A model generated the notes under the pieces. The model searched no databases and was not told the origin of the DNA. It saw only the letters and a program-made list of their open reading frames with translations. This document shows, in pieces, positions 47,401 through 56,988 of a stretch of DNA of 64,000 nt (position 1 is its first letter; each line of letters starts with the position of its first letter). The translations under genes were made by a program, and so were the position numbers. Origin of the DNA: Armigeres subalbatus (Eukaryota; Arthropoda; Insecta; Diptera; Culicidae); the NCBI RefSeq assembly GCF_024139115.2, contig NC_085140.1, positions 464,225,506 through 464,289,505 on the forward strand, written 5' to 3'.

Positions 47401-50400
47401 CCTCCATTGCTTAGGAAGCAAAAAAAACACACACACACGCACACGCACATAGCGATCATATAGCTTTTACGTATACTGTGTGTGTATGTGTGTGCACAAA
47501 AGCTAAGAAAAACATTAGACAACTTTTCATATAGGGTAAGACGGTATAATATGCCCCCCCCTCAAGGCAACTCCTTGATAACTTTTTACTTTTCAACGCA
47601 ATTTATGGAAACTTTGTGTTATTCGGTAGTCCAGGAAGTCGCAAATGTATTGCCCGTGAGTAGTCATATAAAAATATTACAGATGACACGTAATAAAGCT
47701 TTTCTGAAAAGTTGTAAAAAAATGGATTTTAAAAAGTGCCTGAGCAATACCCCCACCACAGACAAACAGACATAACTCATTGAACATTTACTCATCAAAT
47801 TCATCGTCGTTCAAACACTAACGACATCTGTTGAATTCAGTTAGTTGGGAAAATCGCAAACCAGATGGCGGTAGTGAGCAAACGTCAAACTCGAGCAAAC
47901 ACGATGCGCGCGCCACGAGTGATCGATTGGCCAACTAATGATTATTTGAATTGACCAGTAAATCAGTAAACGATGGAAATTTGATGAGTGTTATGTCTGT
48001 TTGTCTGTGCCCCCACCTTAACCAAAGACGTTTCATAGCCCTTCATTCGTATTTAATCAATCCCATAATAAAAAGGTTACAAATCCTTATGTGCTTGACA
48101 TTAAAAACCAACGTAAGTTCATTGAGGCAGGTTGGAATTACATTTTAATAGTTTCCATATAATTTGGTAGCAACTGCTGCAAGCTCGCTGCGCTTGTGTC
48201 CAGTTGGTAAGGGCATATCGTCCTGCCTACACTGGGGCGTTTTGACCAGTGAAACATATTTTTGAAAAACCCAGATCAATCCACCTAGCGTTGGTGGTGC
48301 CTTTCTCGCGCATTAGAATAATAAGAAAAACACATAAGAGAGGTCGAAATAGCACTTTAGGGGATAGATTTTACTTTTTCCATCAATTCATATGCATATG
48401 CGGTCATTTGAATGCATTGCTGCAATCCAAGAAAAAAAAATTTTTTTTTCGTTTTTCAAAAAAAATTTCCCAAGGGGGGACCCTTGGTAGAAAAACAATG
48501 TTTTTTCAATAACTTTGGAACGCAATGACCGATCGGGACAATTTTCAATAGGAAACAACTAGACCGCAATCCGCGTCGACTGCAACTTGTTGCGAGCAAA
48601 TCGAATAATGCTGAGTACCAAAAAGTGTGTCTCACATTTTTGTACACACACACACACACACATACATACACACATACAGACATCACCTCAATTCGTCGAA
48701 CTGAGTCGATTGGTATATAACACTATGGGTCTCCGAGCCTTCTATCAAAAGTTCGGTTTTGAAGTGATCCTATAGCCTTTACGTATACTTTGTATACGAG
48801 AAAGGCAAAACGTTACATTTTTGAAGATGGAAGCAATATTATATCATATTAAACACTGACAAAAGTTATTTGGTTGCCCAACTGAGTGTTCCAGTGAAAG
48901 TTTTGCGGACAGTATGCTAGCGTCGCTCTAGAATGTTGAGCAAACAAACATTGAAAGTTACATCAAAACTGTAACTTTTTGTATTTTTCTATTATTTTTA
49001 TTACGTAATACAAAAATACTCTCATATTCACATAGGATAATGTTTTTACAAATATTTATAGGTACCAACTGATTTTGACCCTTAGTTAGTTATAGTTTTC
49101 TAGAAATCCAAGTGGGGAGTATTGGCCAGGTGGGGCGCATTATACCGTCTTACCCTAGTAATATTTAACCGATTTTCTCGCAACAAAATTTTATTCGATA
49201 TGGGACAAATCACTATTGAATTTCATAACGATCGACCGCTGCGTTTGAAAGTTATGAAGAAAATGGTACATCGAACTATATAAGCCCCATATAAGGTTGA
49301 TGTCTTGACTAATTGCGAGAAAGGCAGCATCAGTACTCGGTGAATAAAAATGGGTTTTTTAATAACTTTGGAACCGATCCGGCCAATTTTCAATAGGAAA
49401 CAACTAAACCGCAATCGATTGTAGGAGCTATATAGATGTTATGACTTGTCTCGTTTCTTTTGAATAACAATAATATTTTGAAATTTTTATACTTCCAGAT
49501 TGGAGAGAGAATATCAACTGAATAAAAAGGAAATGGAGTCGAACAAAGTAGATTTTTTCAACACATGTCATGAATATAACATGCTAAAGCAGAAATACGA
49601 TAACATACGATTGCGTTATGATGAATTTGCTAACGATCCCACTCATTGCATACAACTTTGTGAGGAGCTAAAGAAGGAAAGGAATGGATATAGAGAAAAG
49701 CTGAAAGCAGCAGAGCAAGAGATTAATACGGTGTTATCTGAAAGAGGATCAGTTCTAAAAGAAATTCAAATAATGTATGACAAAAATGAATGCTTGCAGC
49801 GTGAACTACAAACAGCAGTTCGTTGTCGTGATGATTCATTAAAAAATTGTGCAGTACTTCAAGAAAAGATTGAAATGATTAAAAGAGGAGGAGAGTTTCA
49901 CACAAATGATAGTAACTGGAATAGGGATCGAGCGGAAAATAAAGATAAATATGAAATTGTCTTTGAAAATTTGGAATCAGCTAATAGAGAAATCGAAAGG
50001 TTGAAAAAAGCATTGGATAAAGCAAAAGTGGAAATAGCAAAATCGATACAGGAAACTGAAATTGCGAAAGGACGAAGAGATTGGGCAATATCTGAGAGAG
50101 AAAAGATTGTTCAAGAAAGGGATAGTGTTCGAAACTTGTGCGATGAAATTCGTAAAGAACGTGACACAGCCACATCAAAATTGTTAGCTGCTACAAGGGA
50201 TAAAGATGAAGCATACAAAGAAATAGAACAATTGACAGAACGATTAGATTCACAGAACTTGATAAAAGATACTTTAAACAATAACAACACAACTCCAGGA
50301 GAGCTATCTAGCTCAATGGATGATACTTGTAGTAATTCATTATACAATACAATAAGTTTAGACTCCGTATACGATTTAGATACACTTTTACAGTATGAAA

Positions 50401-53400
50401 CAAAAGTTATTGAAATTGATTCATCTTTACTAGAGGACAATACTTCTAATTGGGGAATAATGTTTAGAGAAAATATTGATGAATACAACGAAACCACTGT
50501 TAAGGGCCGCGTAGCAGGGCCATCTGTTGTATCTGTTGAGCACACTTCGATATTTTTCGACAAGTTATTACCAAAAGACATTATTTTTCAAGTCGATGGT
50601 CTGGATTGTGCCAAATTTTCCAAACGAAAACTTTTTAAAGCAATTAGATGTAGTCACCCATCATGTATCATTATGATTAAACGACCTGTAAAGCGGCTGC
50701 TTCCTGTGCAGATAAATTATTCAAATGGCAACAAAAATCACGGACTGCATTTGGAGAATGGAATATTTATTTCCAGCATTGAATCAAATTCTCTTGTGGA
50801 AAATGATGGCAGACTAAGCACAGGTGATCGAATTATTTCGATAAACGGGAAACCAACAAGTGGAATGAAAAATGTAAATGAGATCAATACTATTATTAAC
50901 GACATGAGACACAATTGTTTGAGTTTGATCGTACTCAAAGATCTGAATAGATTTGATAACGATCTACGATATTTTGAAACAAGGAATAAAATATCGCATT
51001 GCACTACCAGCTACACTCAAACCGAAAATACAATGGAGAACATAGGAAGTGCTCATAGGGAGACAATGAATCAGCTAAGCTTGGATTTAGAGAATAATCA
51101 TTTTCTACCATCTGCAATGCCTTTCAATATTCCAACCACAGCAAGTACTCCGATTTCATTTATAGCCAGTACACCTACGTCCTCCAAGTCAGCATCAAAA
51201 TTGACAGGGATGTTACAAAAATTGAAAGATAAAATGAATATAAGCACACACAAGGATTGCCAAGAAAATGATGCAATAGCTGCTCTTGATTCTGTTCTTG
51301 ATAGTGATGATCAAGAAGCGAACGCTCAAATGTATAATAGGCCTCGTGAAAAGAAATCCAAGAAGAAGCCTAAGGATTCTCAAGAAGTACCTAGAGGGAC
51401 GTGGCCTCGAGTAACAATGACGATTCACACAAATGATAATCATGTGGGCACAGTTTTACATCGGCCAAAAAGAGAGCGCCCAAGATTAAGTATTCCTGTG
51501 GTTAAATTAGAAAGCGCTAATTACTACAATCCAAGCATCCCTTCTGATGAATGTGGTCTAATAACACAACAGAACCAAACAAGTGCTGTTAAAAAAAGGA
51601 CGTCAAACACTAGTGGCAATCTTGATGCAAGTCGAACACTTCAATCTTCAAAATATGGATATGATTTCAATACTATGAAACCTGGCAAATTCTCACATTC
51701 AAGGACATTCACGTATGATGCCCACAATAATGGTCATATTTCTAACATAAATAGACATAGTCTTCATCTTTCATCATTAAACAAACAGCAGTTGCAACAT
51801 CAGCATACACAACATTTGAATACTGCGGATTTTATGCCAAGGAAAAGTAATAATTCTATCGATTCAACAACACTACCAACAAAAAGCCCAACACACTACA
51901 TATCCAACAATAGATCGTCCATGAAAGACCCATTGGACTGCTATTTGTCTACAAAGATATCGAAGCATTTATCGAAGTATTCCAGTGATACAGATAGTAT
52001 TGATATAGAAAACGTTTCTCTCACCATGGCAGTACACACCCATACGCTGCCCCACTCACACTCTAGAAGGCAATCGATCAGCAATACGAGTAACTCATCC
52101 TCGACCAATAAGGGCAATTCAACTACTGGAGTAAGTGGAATGAACTTTCCAATCCCATATAATTCTTCGGTATATTCTCCAATATCAACCTATCATCAAA
52201 GCGCATGTTCTCCACAATCTGCTACAGTGCGACCCACCAGTAGCATCATACCGTCAACAGAGTTCACAATTCTGCCACAAGCCACCCATCATTCTCATGG
52301 CTCCTCTATTGATTATCCTTTGAATCGTTATAGTCAAATTCAGTCATCTAAAGAAGAAGTTCCATCTGGATTATTAGGGCACAGCTATGAAGGAGGTACT
52401 TTCCCACGAAATAAAGTACATCAAGGATATCGAATCCCTTCAAATCAAAGTGTCACAAGTCGTGGAAGTGGGATCAAGATTAGCAACGGTTCAATCGATT
52501 ATTGCAGCTCAGGACGCGCATCACCAACATTTCAGGTTCAAGTAATTGAACCAGGACGAATTCCAAGCACTAGTAAACGCACTTCTCTTCAAGATTACAA
52601 TATTAGAGGAAAGCCAAATATAGGAGAAGTGCGTCGTGTGCATATTGATAAAAGTGAAATGTCACTTGGTATCAAAATTTGTAGTCGGGGTAATGGAGGT
52701 GGTGTATTTGTTTCAAACGTTGGAGAAAACAGTTTAGCAAGTAAAGTAGGACTTCACATTGGTGACCGGTTATTAGAGGTATGCGGTATAAATTTGAGAA
52801 AGGCTACATATGATTTGGCTGCAAATGTATTAAGACAATGTGGAAACTCAATTACAATGCTAGTGCAGTACAATCCAGAAATTTACAGTAATCTTACCAC
52901 GAGCGAAGATAATATTATTCATTCAAGTTCACCAACACCACAGAATTCTCCACGTACTATTGGAAGAGCTATAATGTCTTCGGTCAACACGACAACTGTC
53001 AACTCTATATCTGCTATTGCGCCAAAAGCTATATCATCGAATGATAATCACCAATCTCAGCTATCTAGCTCATCGCAAAATAGTCATTATAAAGAACAAC
53101 CACGGTTAATATTTATTGAGACAAGAAAAAGTTCCAATCTTGGAATAAGCCTTGTTGGTGGAAATGCAAATGGCATTTTTGTACATGGAGTTCAAAAAGA
53201 TTCTATAGCCGATAATGCTGGTTTACGTATAGGGGATCAAATTTTGGAATTTAATGGAACAGATTTACGTAGATCGACAGCAGAACATGCAGCATTAGAA
53301 ATAGCGAAACCTGCAGATAATGTAGCTGTTCTCGTTATGTACAATGTACAAAGTAAGTAACAGTAACGAAAATACCTTCTTTCTTTTATTTCGTATAAGC

Positions 53401-56400
53401 AATCAATGTTCAATAATTTGTTCCACGAACAATTAGCGTGTTTGAGAATACGTATATAAATAAATAGAAACAAACATACTTTTTTTTGGACATCACAATG
53501 TCTTTGTTTTTCAATACCTATTAATTTGTTATTTGACACTTTTACAGAATTCAATCAAATCAAAGATAAGCCTGGTGATGCACTCTATATTAGAGTAGGA
53601 TTCGATAGAAATTGTGACCTTGGAGAATCAGAATTGCCGTTTAACAAGGATGAAGTGCTATATGTTGATAACACAATGTTTGGTGGTGTTCCAGGACGTT
53701 GGCGAGCCTGGAAATTGGACGAATATGGCCACAAACTACAATGTGGTATCATTCCAAACAAGCTAAAGTATGTGCAAATACTATAATATATTTAATATAC
53801 TAATTTTGTTTTTGAAATTTAGAGTTGATGAAGAGCTACGACTGTTTGGTGACATTCAAGATGTAGAAGCTACAACTAGACGAGGATCTACATCGGCAAG
53901 ACGATCTTTCTTCAAACGGATAAAACCGCAAAGAAGTTCATCAAGAGATTCGAAAGAACTGGCTAGCTTTAGTAACACTCACCTTAGCCTATACATTGAA
54001 ACAAGCACTATAGGTGAAGATGGCTTTACTAGTTATCAACGTGTCGAACGACTTGAATGTATGCTTTAATAATCAGATAAAGTATTAGTAGTTATTATGT
54101 TTCTGCTTTTTTTCCACAGATAAGTATCGACCAATCTTGATCGTGGGACCATTATCTGAGTGTGTAATTGAAAAACTGTGCATGGACTTTCCTGAGCATT
54201 TTTGTCGATCACAATTGAATCAAATGCGCTGTACAAAAGAGGATATGGATAGTGGAGTCCAAAATAACGCAATAGCCGACTATAGGAGAAGGGGAAGCGT
54301 ATTTGAATATACAACTATTCAATCAATACTTGAAAATAAGGTATTGTTCTGAATTATGTTATGTCATATCTTGAATAAGGGCGTCAGATGTTAAGGCCAG
54401 CCTTTCTCTTTTAACCTTTGGGGACTTGCACTGTTGCACAATGGTCGGAAGCCGTGATTTGATGAACTTAATTATTCTGTGCCCAAACGGTTCATATTAT
54501 CTGAATTGTGTCTTCAGAGAAAAAATCGCAGAAATATTACCCACATTTGAGCAGAAACTATGTCTTAATAGTACCTTCTATTGAAAAGGTCGGAAATCTA
54601 TTTTTTCGCAAGCATGGTAGAAAAAAAAGTTCTTCGGCAAAGTTGTGGATCTAGCAAAAACATGACATCTTGCCATAAAACTTTTTTCCTACGACGAATA
54701 CTTTCGAAGATATGAGCGTTTTTCATGGCAACACCCTTAAATTCACTTTTCCAATTAAAACTCAGGCTCGTAATATTAGAAAAATGTGACCACCAAAAAA
54801 CTAAGCTATTGATAAAAATAAATCCTAGCTACGACAATTATAAACAAAATTATAGAACTTTCAAAGTCAATTTTACACTGATTTTCATTGTGTATAAGGG
54901 AGAAGGTGGCAAACCAAATTACAATGTCAAGTACTCTTCTGAAAGGTCAGACTTCATACTATAAAGTAATGAATGTTGCATGAGTACCGATTCATAAACA
55001 AAGAATAGTGTAGTTCACGAATGTTGTATTTTCCAACAGCGACATAATCGCAGCCGCCAAGCGATAAATTCTCGATAGATTCAAACTATTTTTTAATAGT
55101 ACCTTCTATTGAAAAGGTCGGAAATCTATTTTTTCGCAAGCATGGTAGAAAAAAAAGTTCTTCGGCAAAGTTGTGGATCTAGCAAAAATATAACATCTTG
55201 CCATAAAACTTTTTTCCTACGACGAATACTTTCGAAGATATGAGCGTTTTTCATGGCAACACCCTTAAATGCACTTTTCCTATTAAAACTCAGGCTCGTA
55301 ATATTAGAAAAATGTGACCACCAAAAAACTAAGCTATTGATAAAAATAAATCCTAGCTACGACAATTATAAACAAAATTATAGAACTTTCAAAGTCAATT
55401 TTACACTGATTTTCATTGTGTATAGGGGAGAAGGTGGCAAACCAAATTACAATGTCAAGTACTCTTCTGAAAGGTCAGACTTCATACTATAAAGTAGTGA
55501 ATGTTGCATGAGTACCGATTCATAAACAAAGAATAGTGTAATTCACGAATGTTGTATTTTCTTAGGAAAAAATCACTTTTTTCACTAGGTTGCGTATAAG
55601 GGTATAAGGGAGAGGGTGGCAACTCTATTAACATTTTGGTTTATGCTGGTTTTATAATACTTCGGAAGAGTGAATTATGATCTTCAAGAGCGTTATAAAA
55701 CTTAAAATGTTACTTGGGAATGTTCCCTCTACCAACGGCGACAAAATCGCAGCCGCCAAGCGATAGATTCCCGTTGAGATTATCACATCGCGTATGTTTG
55801 GGAGAGCCTTTAAGGTTGTTGAACTCCTTTCCTACCAACGGCGACATAATCGCAGCCGCCAAGCGATAGATTCCCGTTGAGATTATCACATCGCGTATGT
55901 TTGGGAGAGCCTTTAAGGTTGTTGAACTCCCTTCCAGCTAATGCTTGATATTTGAGAATTAAAAATATATGGTATATTGCTGCGTATATATATATATATA
56001 TATATGGTATATAATTTCTTTACAGCAACATCATTACATCCTAGACGTTTGCATATCAGCAGTCGATCGTTTGCAGCGAAATCAAATTTACCCTATAGTT
56101 CTGTTACTACGTTTCAAATCGTCGAAACAAATAAAAGAAATCAAGGATTCGCGTTACTCGACCGATAAAATCTCAGCTAAAGCGGCGAAGGAAATGTATG
56201 AACATGCGTTAAAACTAGAATCGGATTTTCGACAGCATATCTCAGGTAAATTCAAATGTATGTATGAATCATCTTGACATGATAATATTGATGTTTTTCA
56301 GTTGTGATATCTGGGGTAAATATTGCTCATATGTGTACTCAAATAAAAGCAGCCGTTGACAGCGAACAAAAGAAGATTCTCTGGGTACCGGTTACATCCG

Positions 56401-56408
56401 TTCCGTAG
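35299..56408 (+). CDS. dlg5: Discs large 5 (Dlg5), MAGUK scaffold protein; eight coding exons
   Basis: Coding exons are 35299-35329, 35384-35486, 49499-53352, 53548-53767, 53823-54058, 54120-54340, 56026-56245 and 56302-56408. Every junction is GT/AG and keeps the frame, giving about 1663 residues. Order: acidic N-terminus, long coiled coil (about 15-300), PDZ-like domains at about 380-435, 447-525, 1088-1170 and 1246-1330, an SH3 domain (about 1335-1400), then a guanylate-kinase-like domain (about 1485-1655). The GK region has LIVGPL where a kinase would have a P-loop, so it is a binding module, as in other MAGUKs. The coiled-coil block GRRDWAISEREKIVQERDS and the PDZ-PDZ-linker-PDZ-PDZ-SH3-GK order are diagnostic of Dlg5. 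In other animals Dlg5 is a membrane-associated scaffold for polarity and adhesion. It is shorter than the roughly 1900-residue vertebrate protein. The ATG at 35299 follows a 3' splice site by 10 bp, so 5' UTR exon(s) lie upstream. Confidence 0.95.
35626..36598 (+). repeat. 487-bp tandem duplication in dlg5 intron 2
   Basis: Unit 1 is 35626-36112 and unit 2 is 36113-36598, abutting and differing by scattered substitutions and small indels. Each has an ACAGT(G/A)AACTTTCG(A/C)TAATTC end and a GACTGTTCCAGAAACT segment resembling mariner/pogo-type transposon ends, so the duplicated piece is probably transposon-derived. Confidence 0.9.
37298..39192 (-). pseudogene. Endogenous-retrovirus-type env gene, interrupted by a SINE
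   Basis: The N-terminal piece (39026-39192) begins with a hydrophobic signal peptide (MLLILIFFNLISTLI). After the SINE the same frame resumes and runs to the stop near 37298. A basic RRHKR furin-type site (about 38580) is followed by a heptad-rich segment, N-glycosylation sequons, and a membrane segment (about 37450-37530) before a short basic tail. This is the layout of insect errantivirus Env, related to baculovirus F fusion proteins. Besides the SINE I saw no stop or frameshift, so the gene was probably intact when the SINE arrived. Confidence 0.8.
38718..39014 (-). mobile_element. Feilai-like tRNA-derived SINE
   Basis: On the - strand it begins with a tRNA-like head: TAGCCGTGCGG as A box and GGGTTCGATTCCC as B box. 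It ends in a (GAA)n-like tail, seen as TTCTTCTTCTTCTT on the + strand. CGTTAATCTCT is duplicated at 38707-38717 and 39015-39025. The body matches my memory of Feilai of Aedes. A 'GGCTAAGGA' duplication sits at the head end. Confidence 0.88.
39304..39775 (-). pseudogene. Integrase fragment of the gypsy-type element
   Basis: The frame at 39304-39699 has SESNGQIEKTHSTI with the catalytic-core glutamate, then FYNSSVHSSTGFTPNEVLF, as in gypsy/errantivirus integrases. Upstream, TPREIITD(H)ETTF in another frame (about 39715-39775) shows a frameshift near 39695-39710 inside the core. The sequence stops matching at about 39780-39800. Confidence 0.85.
39810..39963. mobile_element. Small MITE with TTA target duplication
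   Basis: Ends GGGGTCGTTCA and TGAATCGCCCC are imperfect inverted repeats, continuing to GATGTCAC/GGACGTCAT. TTA flanks it at 39807-39809 and 39964-39966, a PIF/Harbinger-like signature. It sits at the broken end of the gypsy element. Confidence 0.7.
40500..40943. mobile_element. MITE-like element with ACTCTTTAATGGGTA words
   Basis: CACTGTG occurs at the left end (about 40500) and inverted (CACAGTG) at the right end (about 40937-40943). Both ends carry ACTCTTTAATGGGT and several inverted ACCCATTA/TAATGGGT pairs inside. A related fragment lies at 28620-28710. Confidence 0.45.
40950..41829. other. Non-coding; contains a GC-richer unidentified repeat-like segment
   Basis: 41030-41275 differs from its surroundings (GCCTGTCCCGTTACG, GGCCTGGGGGTGAAACAATT) and looks like part of a dispersed repeat, but I cannot assign it. 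The remainder shows no gene. Confidence 0.35.
41830..42082 (+). mobile_element. Helitron-like non-autonomous element
   Basis: It starts TCTATATACATAAAAATGAA after an A and ends GTTCGTCGGGTCTGCTAG before a T. TC...CTAG between A and T is the Helitron signature. It has no helicase or Rep sequence. The 30397-30663 copy is a diverged relative in the opposite orientation. Confidence 0.8.
42083..43870. other. Non-coding segment with histone-type stem-loops and a CCAAT-like promoter relic
   Basis: Hairpins at 42618-42633 and 43153-43168 resemble, on the - strand, histone mRNA 3' stem-loops. GGTCGGCCAATCAGTGAGCG at 43269-43288 resembles a CCAAT-box promoter. The GC-richer 42760-42930 segment is made of degenerate CTGCT/GGC words. 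No histone coding sequence is visible. Confidence 0.35.
44226..45126 (-). CDS. Possible small spliced gene of unknown function inside a CATAAG-rich inverted region
   Basis: On the - strand an ATG at 45126 opens MEDKH and meets a good donor (CAT|GTAAGT). After a CTACAG acceptor near 45038 the frame continues NLIVDAKTPDPAKAF... to a stop near 44887, unless the later donor AAGC|GTAAGC (about 44857) is used. A further segment after TTACCTTCTGCAG (about 44630) ends at TCTAAA|GTAAAC. It joins in frame, through TACTCTACAG near 44440, to an acidic C-terminus containing YEILELDNGEVTEVVDVEP, stopping near 44226. The protein family is not recognised. The flanks (43890-44130 and 45240-45480) are full of inverted CATAAGA/TCTTATG words, so it may be a transposon gene or a captured gene. 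Confidence 0.3.
45498..46239 (+). mobile_element. R1-like non-LTR fragment, copy 1, with 169-bp internal deletion
   Basis: It encodes the C-terminal region of an R1-type ORF2 (WQHAWDSSTKGRWTHRLIPEI, QVLTGHCCFRQYLHRFGHS). The zinc-binding CPVC...H..C part is deleted relative to copy 2. A short poly-T-led insertion at about 46139-46194, flanked by AAATAAGAG, is a scrap of another element's 3' end, similar to 40117-40185. No start codon for the real ORF is present. Confidence 0.75.
46335..47411 (+). mobile_element. R1-like non-LTR fragment, copy 2, with CCHC-like C-terminal motif
   Basis: It is nearly identical to copy 1, offset by 837 bp, and retains SPDCPVC, then ETAEHVLFVCPRF, the cysteine/histidine motif at the end of R1-clade ORF2. 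It runs on through a 3' untranslated part to a CA-rich microsatellite at about 47426-47505. A frame change near 46735 separates the two halves of the ORF. Confidence 0.8.
47758..48009. mobile_element. MITE, family 1 copy B
   Basis: TIRs begin ACAGACAAACAGACATAAC, with the complement at the right end. CCCCCACC is duplicated at 47750-47757 and 48010-48017. The equivalent place in TIR element copy A (24749-24756, GCCCCACC) is empty, which proves the insertion and its limits. Length 252 bp, against 266 bp for copy A of this MITE. Confidence 0.93.
48270..48806. mobile_element. 537-bp insertion with CCCAGATCAATCCACC start and GAGAAAGGC end
   Basis: It is absent from the sister TIR element (compare 24985-25005). 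Flanking A-runs prevent an exact target duplication. It contains a CA-rich microsatellite at 48643-48680. A related fragment lies at 49310-49420. Confidence 0.7.
49310..49420. repeat. Fragment related to the 48270-48806 insertion
   Basis: It shares GAGAAAGGC, TTTTTTAATAACTTTGGAA, and CAATTTTCAATAGGAAACAACTA-like blocks with 48480-48565. Confidence 0.6.
49499..53352 (+). CDS. dlg5: dlg5 large central exon: coiled coil, four PDZ domains
   Basis: The acceptor ACTTCCAG ends at 49498. The first base completes an arginine codon with the AG of exon 2, and the frame then runs 1284 codons to the donor CAAA|GTAAGT at 53352/53353. The N-terminal third is heptad-rich coiled coil. Two PDZ domains (about 50500-50945) are followed by a Ser/Asn/His-rich linker of some 560 residues (50950-52610), probably disordered. 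Two more PDZ domains follow, with carboxylate-loop motifs SLGI (about 52660) and NLGI (about 53135). It is the third coding exon, and it is uninterrupted despite the TE-rich intron before it. Confidence 0.95.
53548..56408 (+). CDS. dlg5: dlg5 exons 4-8: SH3 and guanylate-kinase-like domains, C-terminus
   Basis: Exon 4 (53548-53767) encodes the SH3 core with ALYIRVGFDR and RWRAWKLD. Exon 5 (53823-54058) is the basic hinge with RRSFFKRIKPQRSSS. Exon 6 (54120-54340) starts the GK-like domain (RPILIVGPL ... DYRRRGSVFEYTT). Exon 7 (56026-56245) continues it with HHYILDVCISAVDRL and IYPIVLLLRF. Exon 8 (56302-56408) ends KKILWVPVTSVP and the stop at 56406. The 1.7-kb intron before exon 7 is swollen by internal duplications. 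The acceptor of exon 7 follows a (TA)n tract. Confidence 0.93.
54565..55561 (+). repeat. Direct duplication of a 469-bp segment in dlg5 intron 6
   Basis: Copies 54565-55033 and 55093-55561 are nearly identical, 528 bp apart. Each holds an 80-codon open frame whose near identity just reflects the duplication. The spacer carries a GCGACATAATCGCAGCCGCC-like block that is repeated further right. Confidence 0.9.
55731..55934 (+). repeat. 103-bp tandem duplication in dlg5 intron 6
   Basis: Units at 55731-55833 and 55834-55934 both begin ACCAACGGCGACA(A/T)AATCGC and end GGTTGTTGAACTCC. A third partial copy of the GCGACATAATCGCAGCCGCC block sits at about 55039. Confidence 0.9.
55984..56007 (+). repeat. 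(TA)n microsatellite next to an exon
   Basis: About eleven TA units sit 18 bp before the 3' splice site of dlg5 exon 7. Confidence 0.9.
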
Positions 56409-56466
56409 AATAAATGTGCTTATCTGATGTTTTGTATCTTTATGGAAGTAACACGAAAGGAATAAA
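56409..56466 (+). terminator. dlg5: dlg5 polyadenylation signals
   Basis: AATAAA occurs at 56409-56414, immediately after the stop codon, and again at 56461-56466. The second is the more likely signal, giving a 3' UTR of only about 80 bp. Confidence 0.6.
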
Positions 56467-56988
56467 CAGTTTGCATTATAACCGTACGCCGGACCGTCTT
56501 CCTCTTTTTAGGTAGTTAAGTACGATGGCTTATGTGCCACTCCCGTAAAAGACCATCGACCGTGTTTAGATGTGCCCGACCGTTGAGACCCTCTTTTTTT
56601 TTATATTGTCATTTATTAAAGCCATAACTTGGTTGAATTGTTTGTACAATTTCATGATTTGCTTCTTAATTTATATGTTAGCATTGGGGAGCCGAAAAAC
56701 TCGCGGCTTGGTCGAGGTTAAGGATTACAAAACAAAACAAAAAATAGGAGGGGAAGGGGCCTAGGATCTGACGATGTTCTTGAGCAGCGTTGCTGTGCTG
56801 TTCTCACTGCTGATAGAGGATGAACTGTAAAGATACAAACAAAGCGTTTTTGGGTGTGGGTGTGGAGTGGGTGTGGGTGAGGTGAACATGGCCCAACGAA
56901 AGACAGGGGAGTTAAACTGACACATTTATACGTTTCAAAAAGTTATATACCTGGGCCATGTAGTAAAGGTCAAGCTTACCCAGCACAT

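Larger units (their letters stand above)
47534..49155. mobile_element. TIR element, family 2 copy B
   Basis: It has GGGTAAGACGGTATAATATG at the left and ATTATACCGTCTTACCC at the right, flanked by TA on both sides (47532-47533, 49156-49157). It carries two nested insertions: a MITE at 47758-48009 and a 537-bp element at 48270-48806. Without these it is about 830 bp and non-coding. It lies in dlg5 intron 2, some 340 bp from the large exon. Confidence 0.85.

Noticed and set aside
54725..55492. Two nearly identical 79-codon open frames in the dlg5 intron
   Set aside because: Their similarity follows from the 528-bp-spaced DNA duplication, with no start context or selection signal that I can see.
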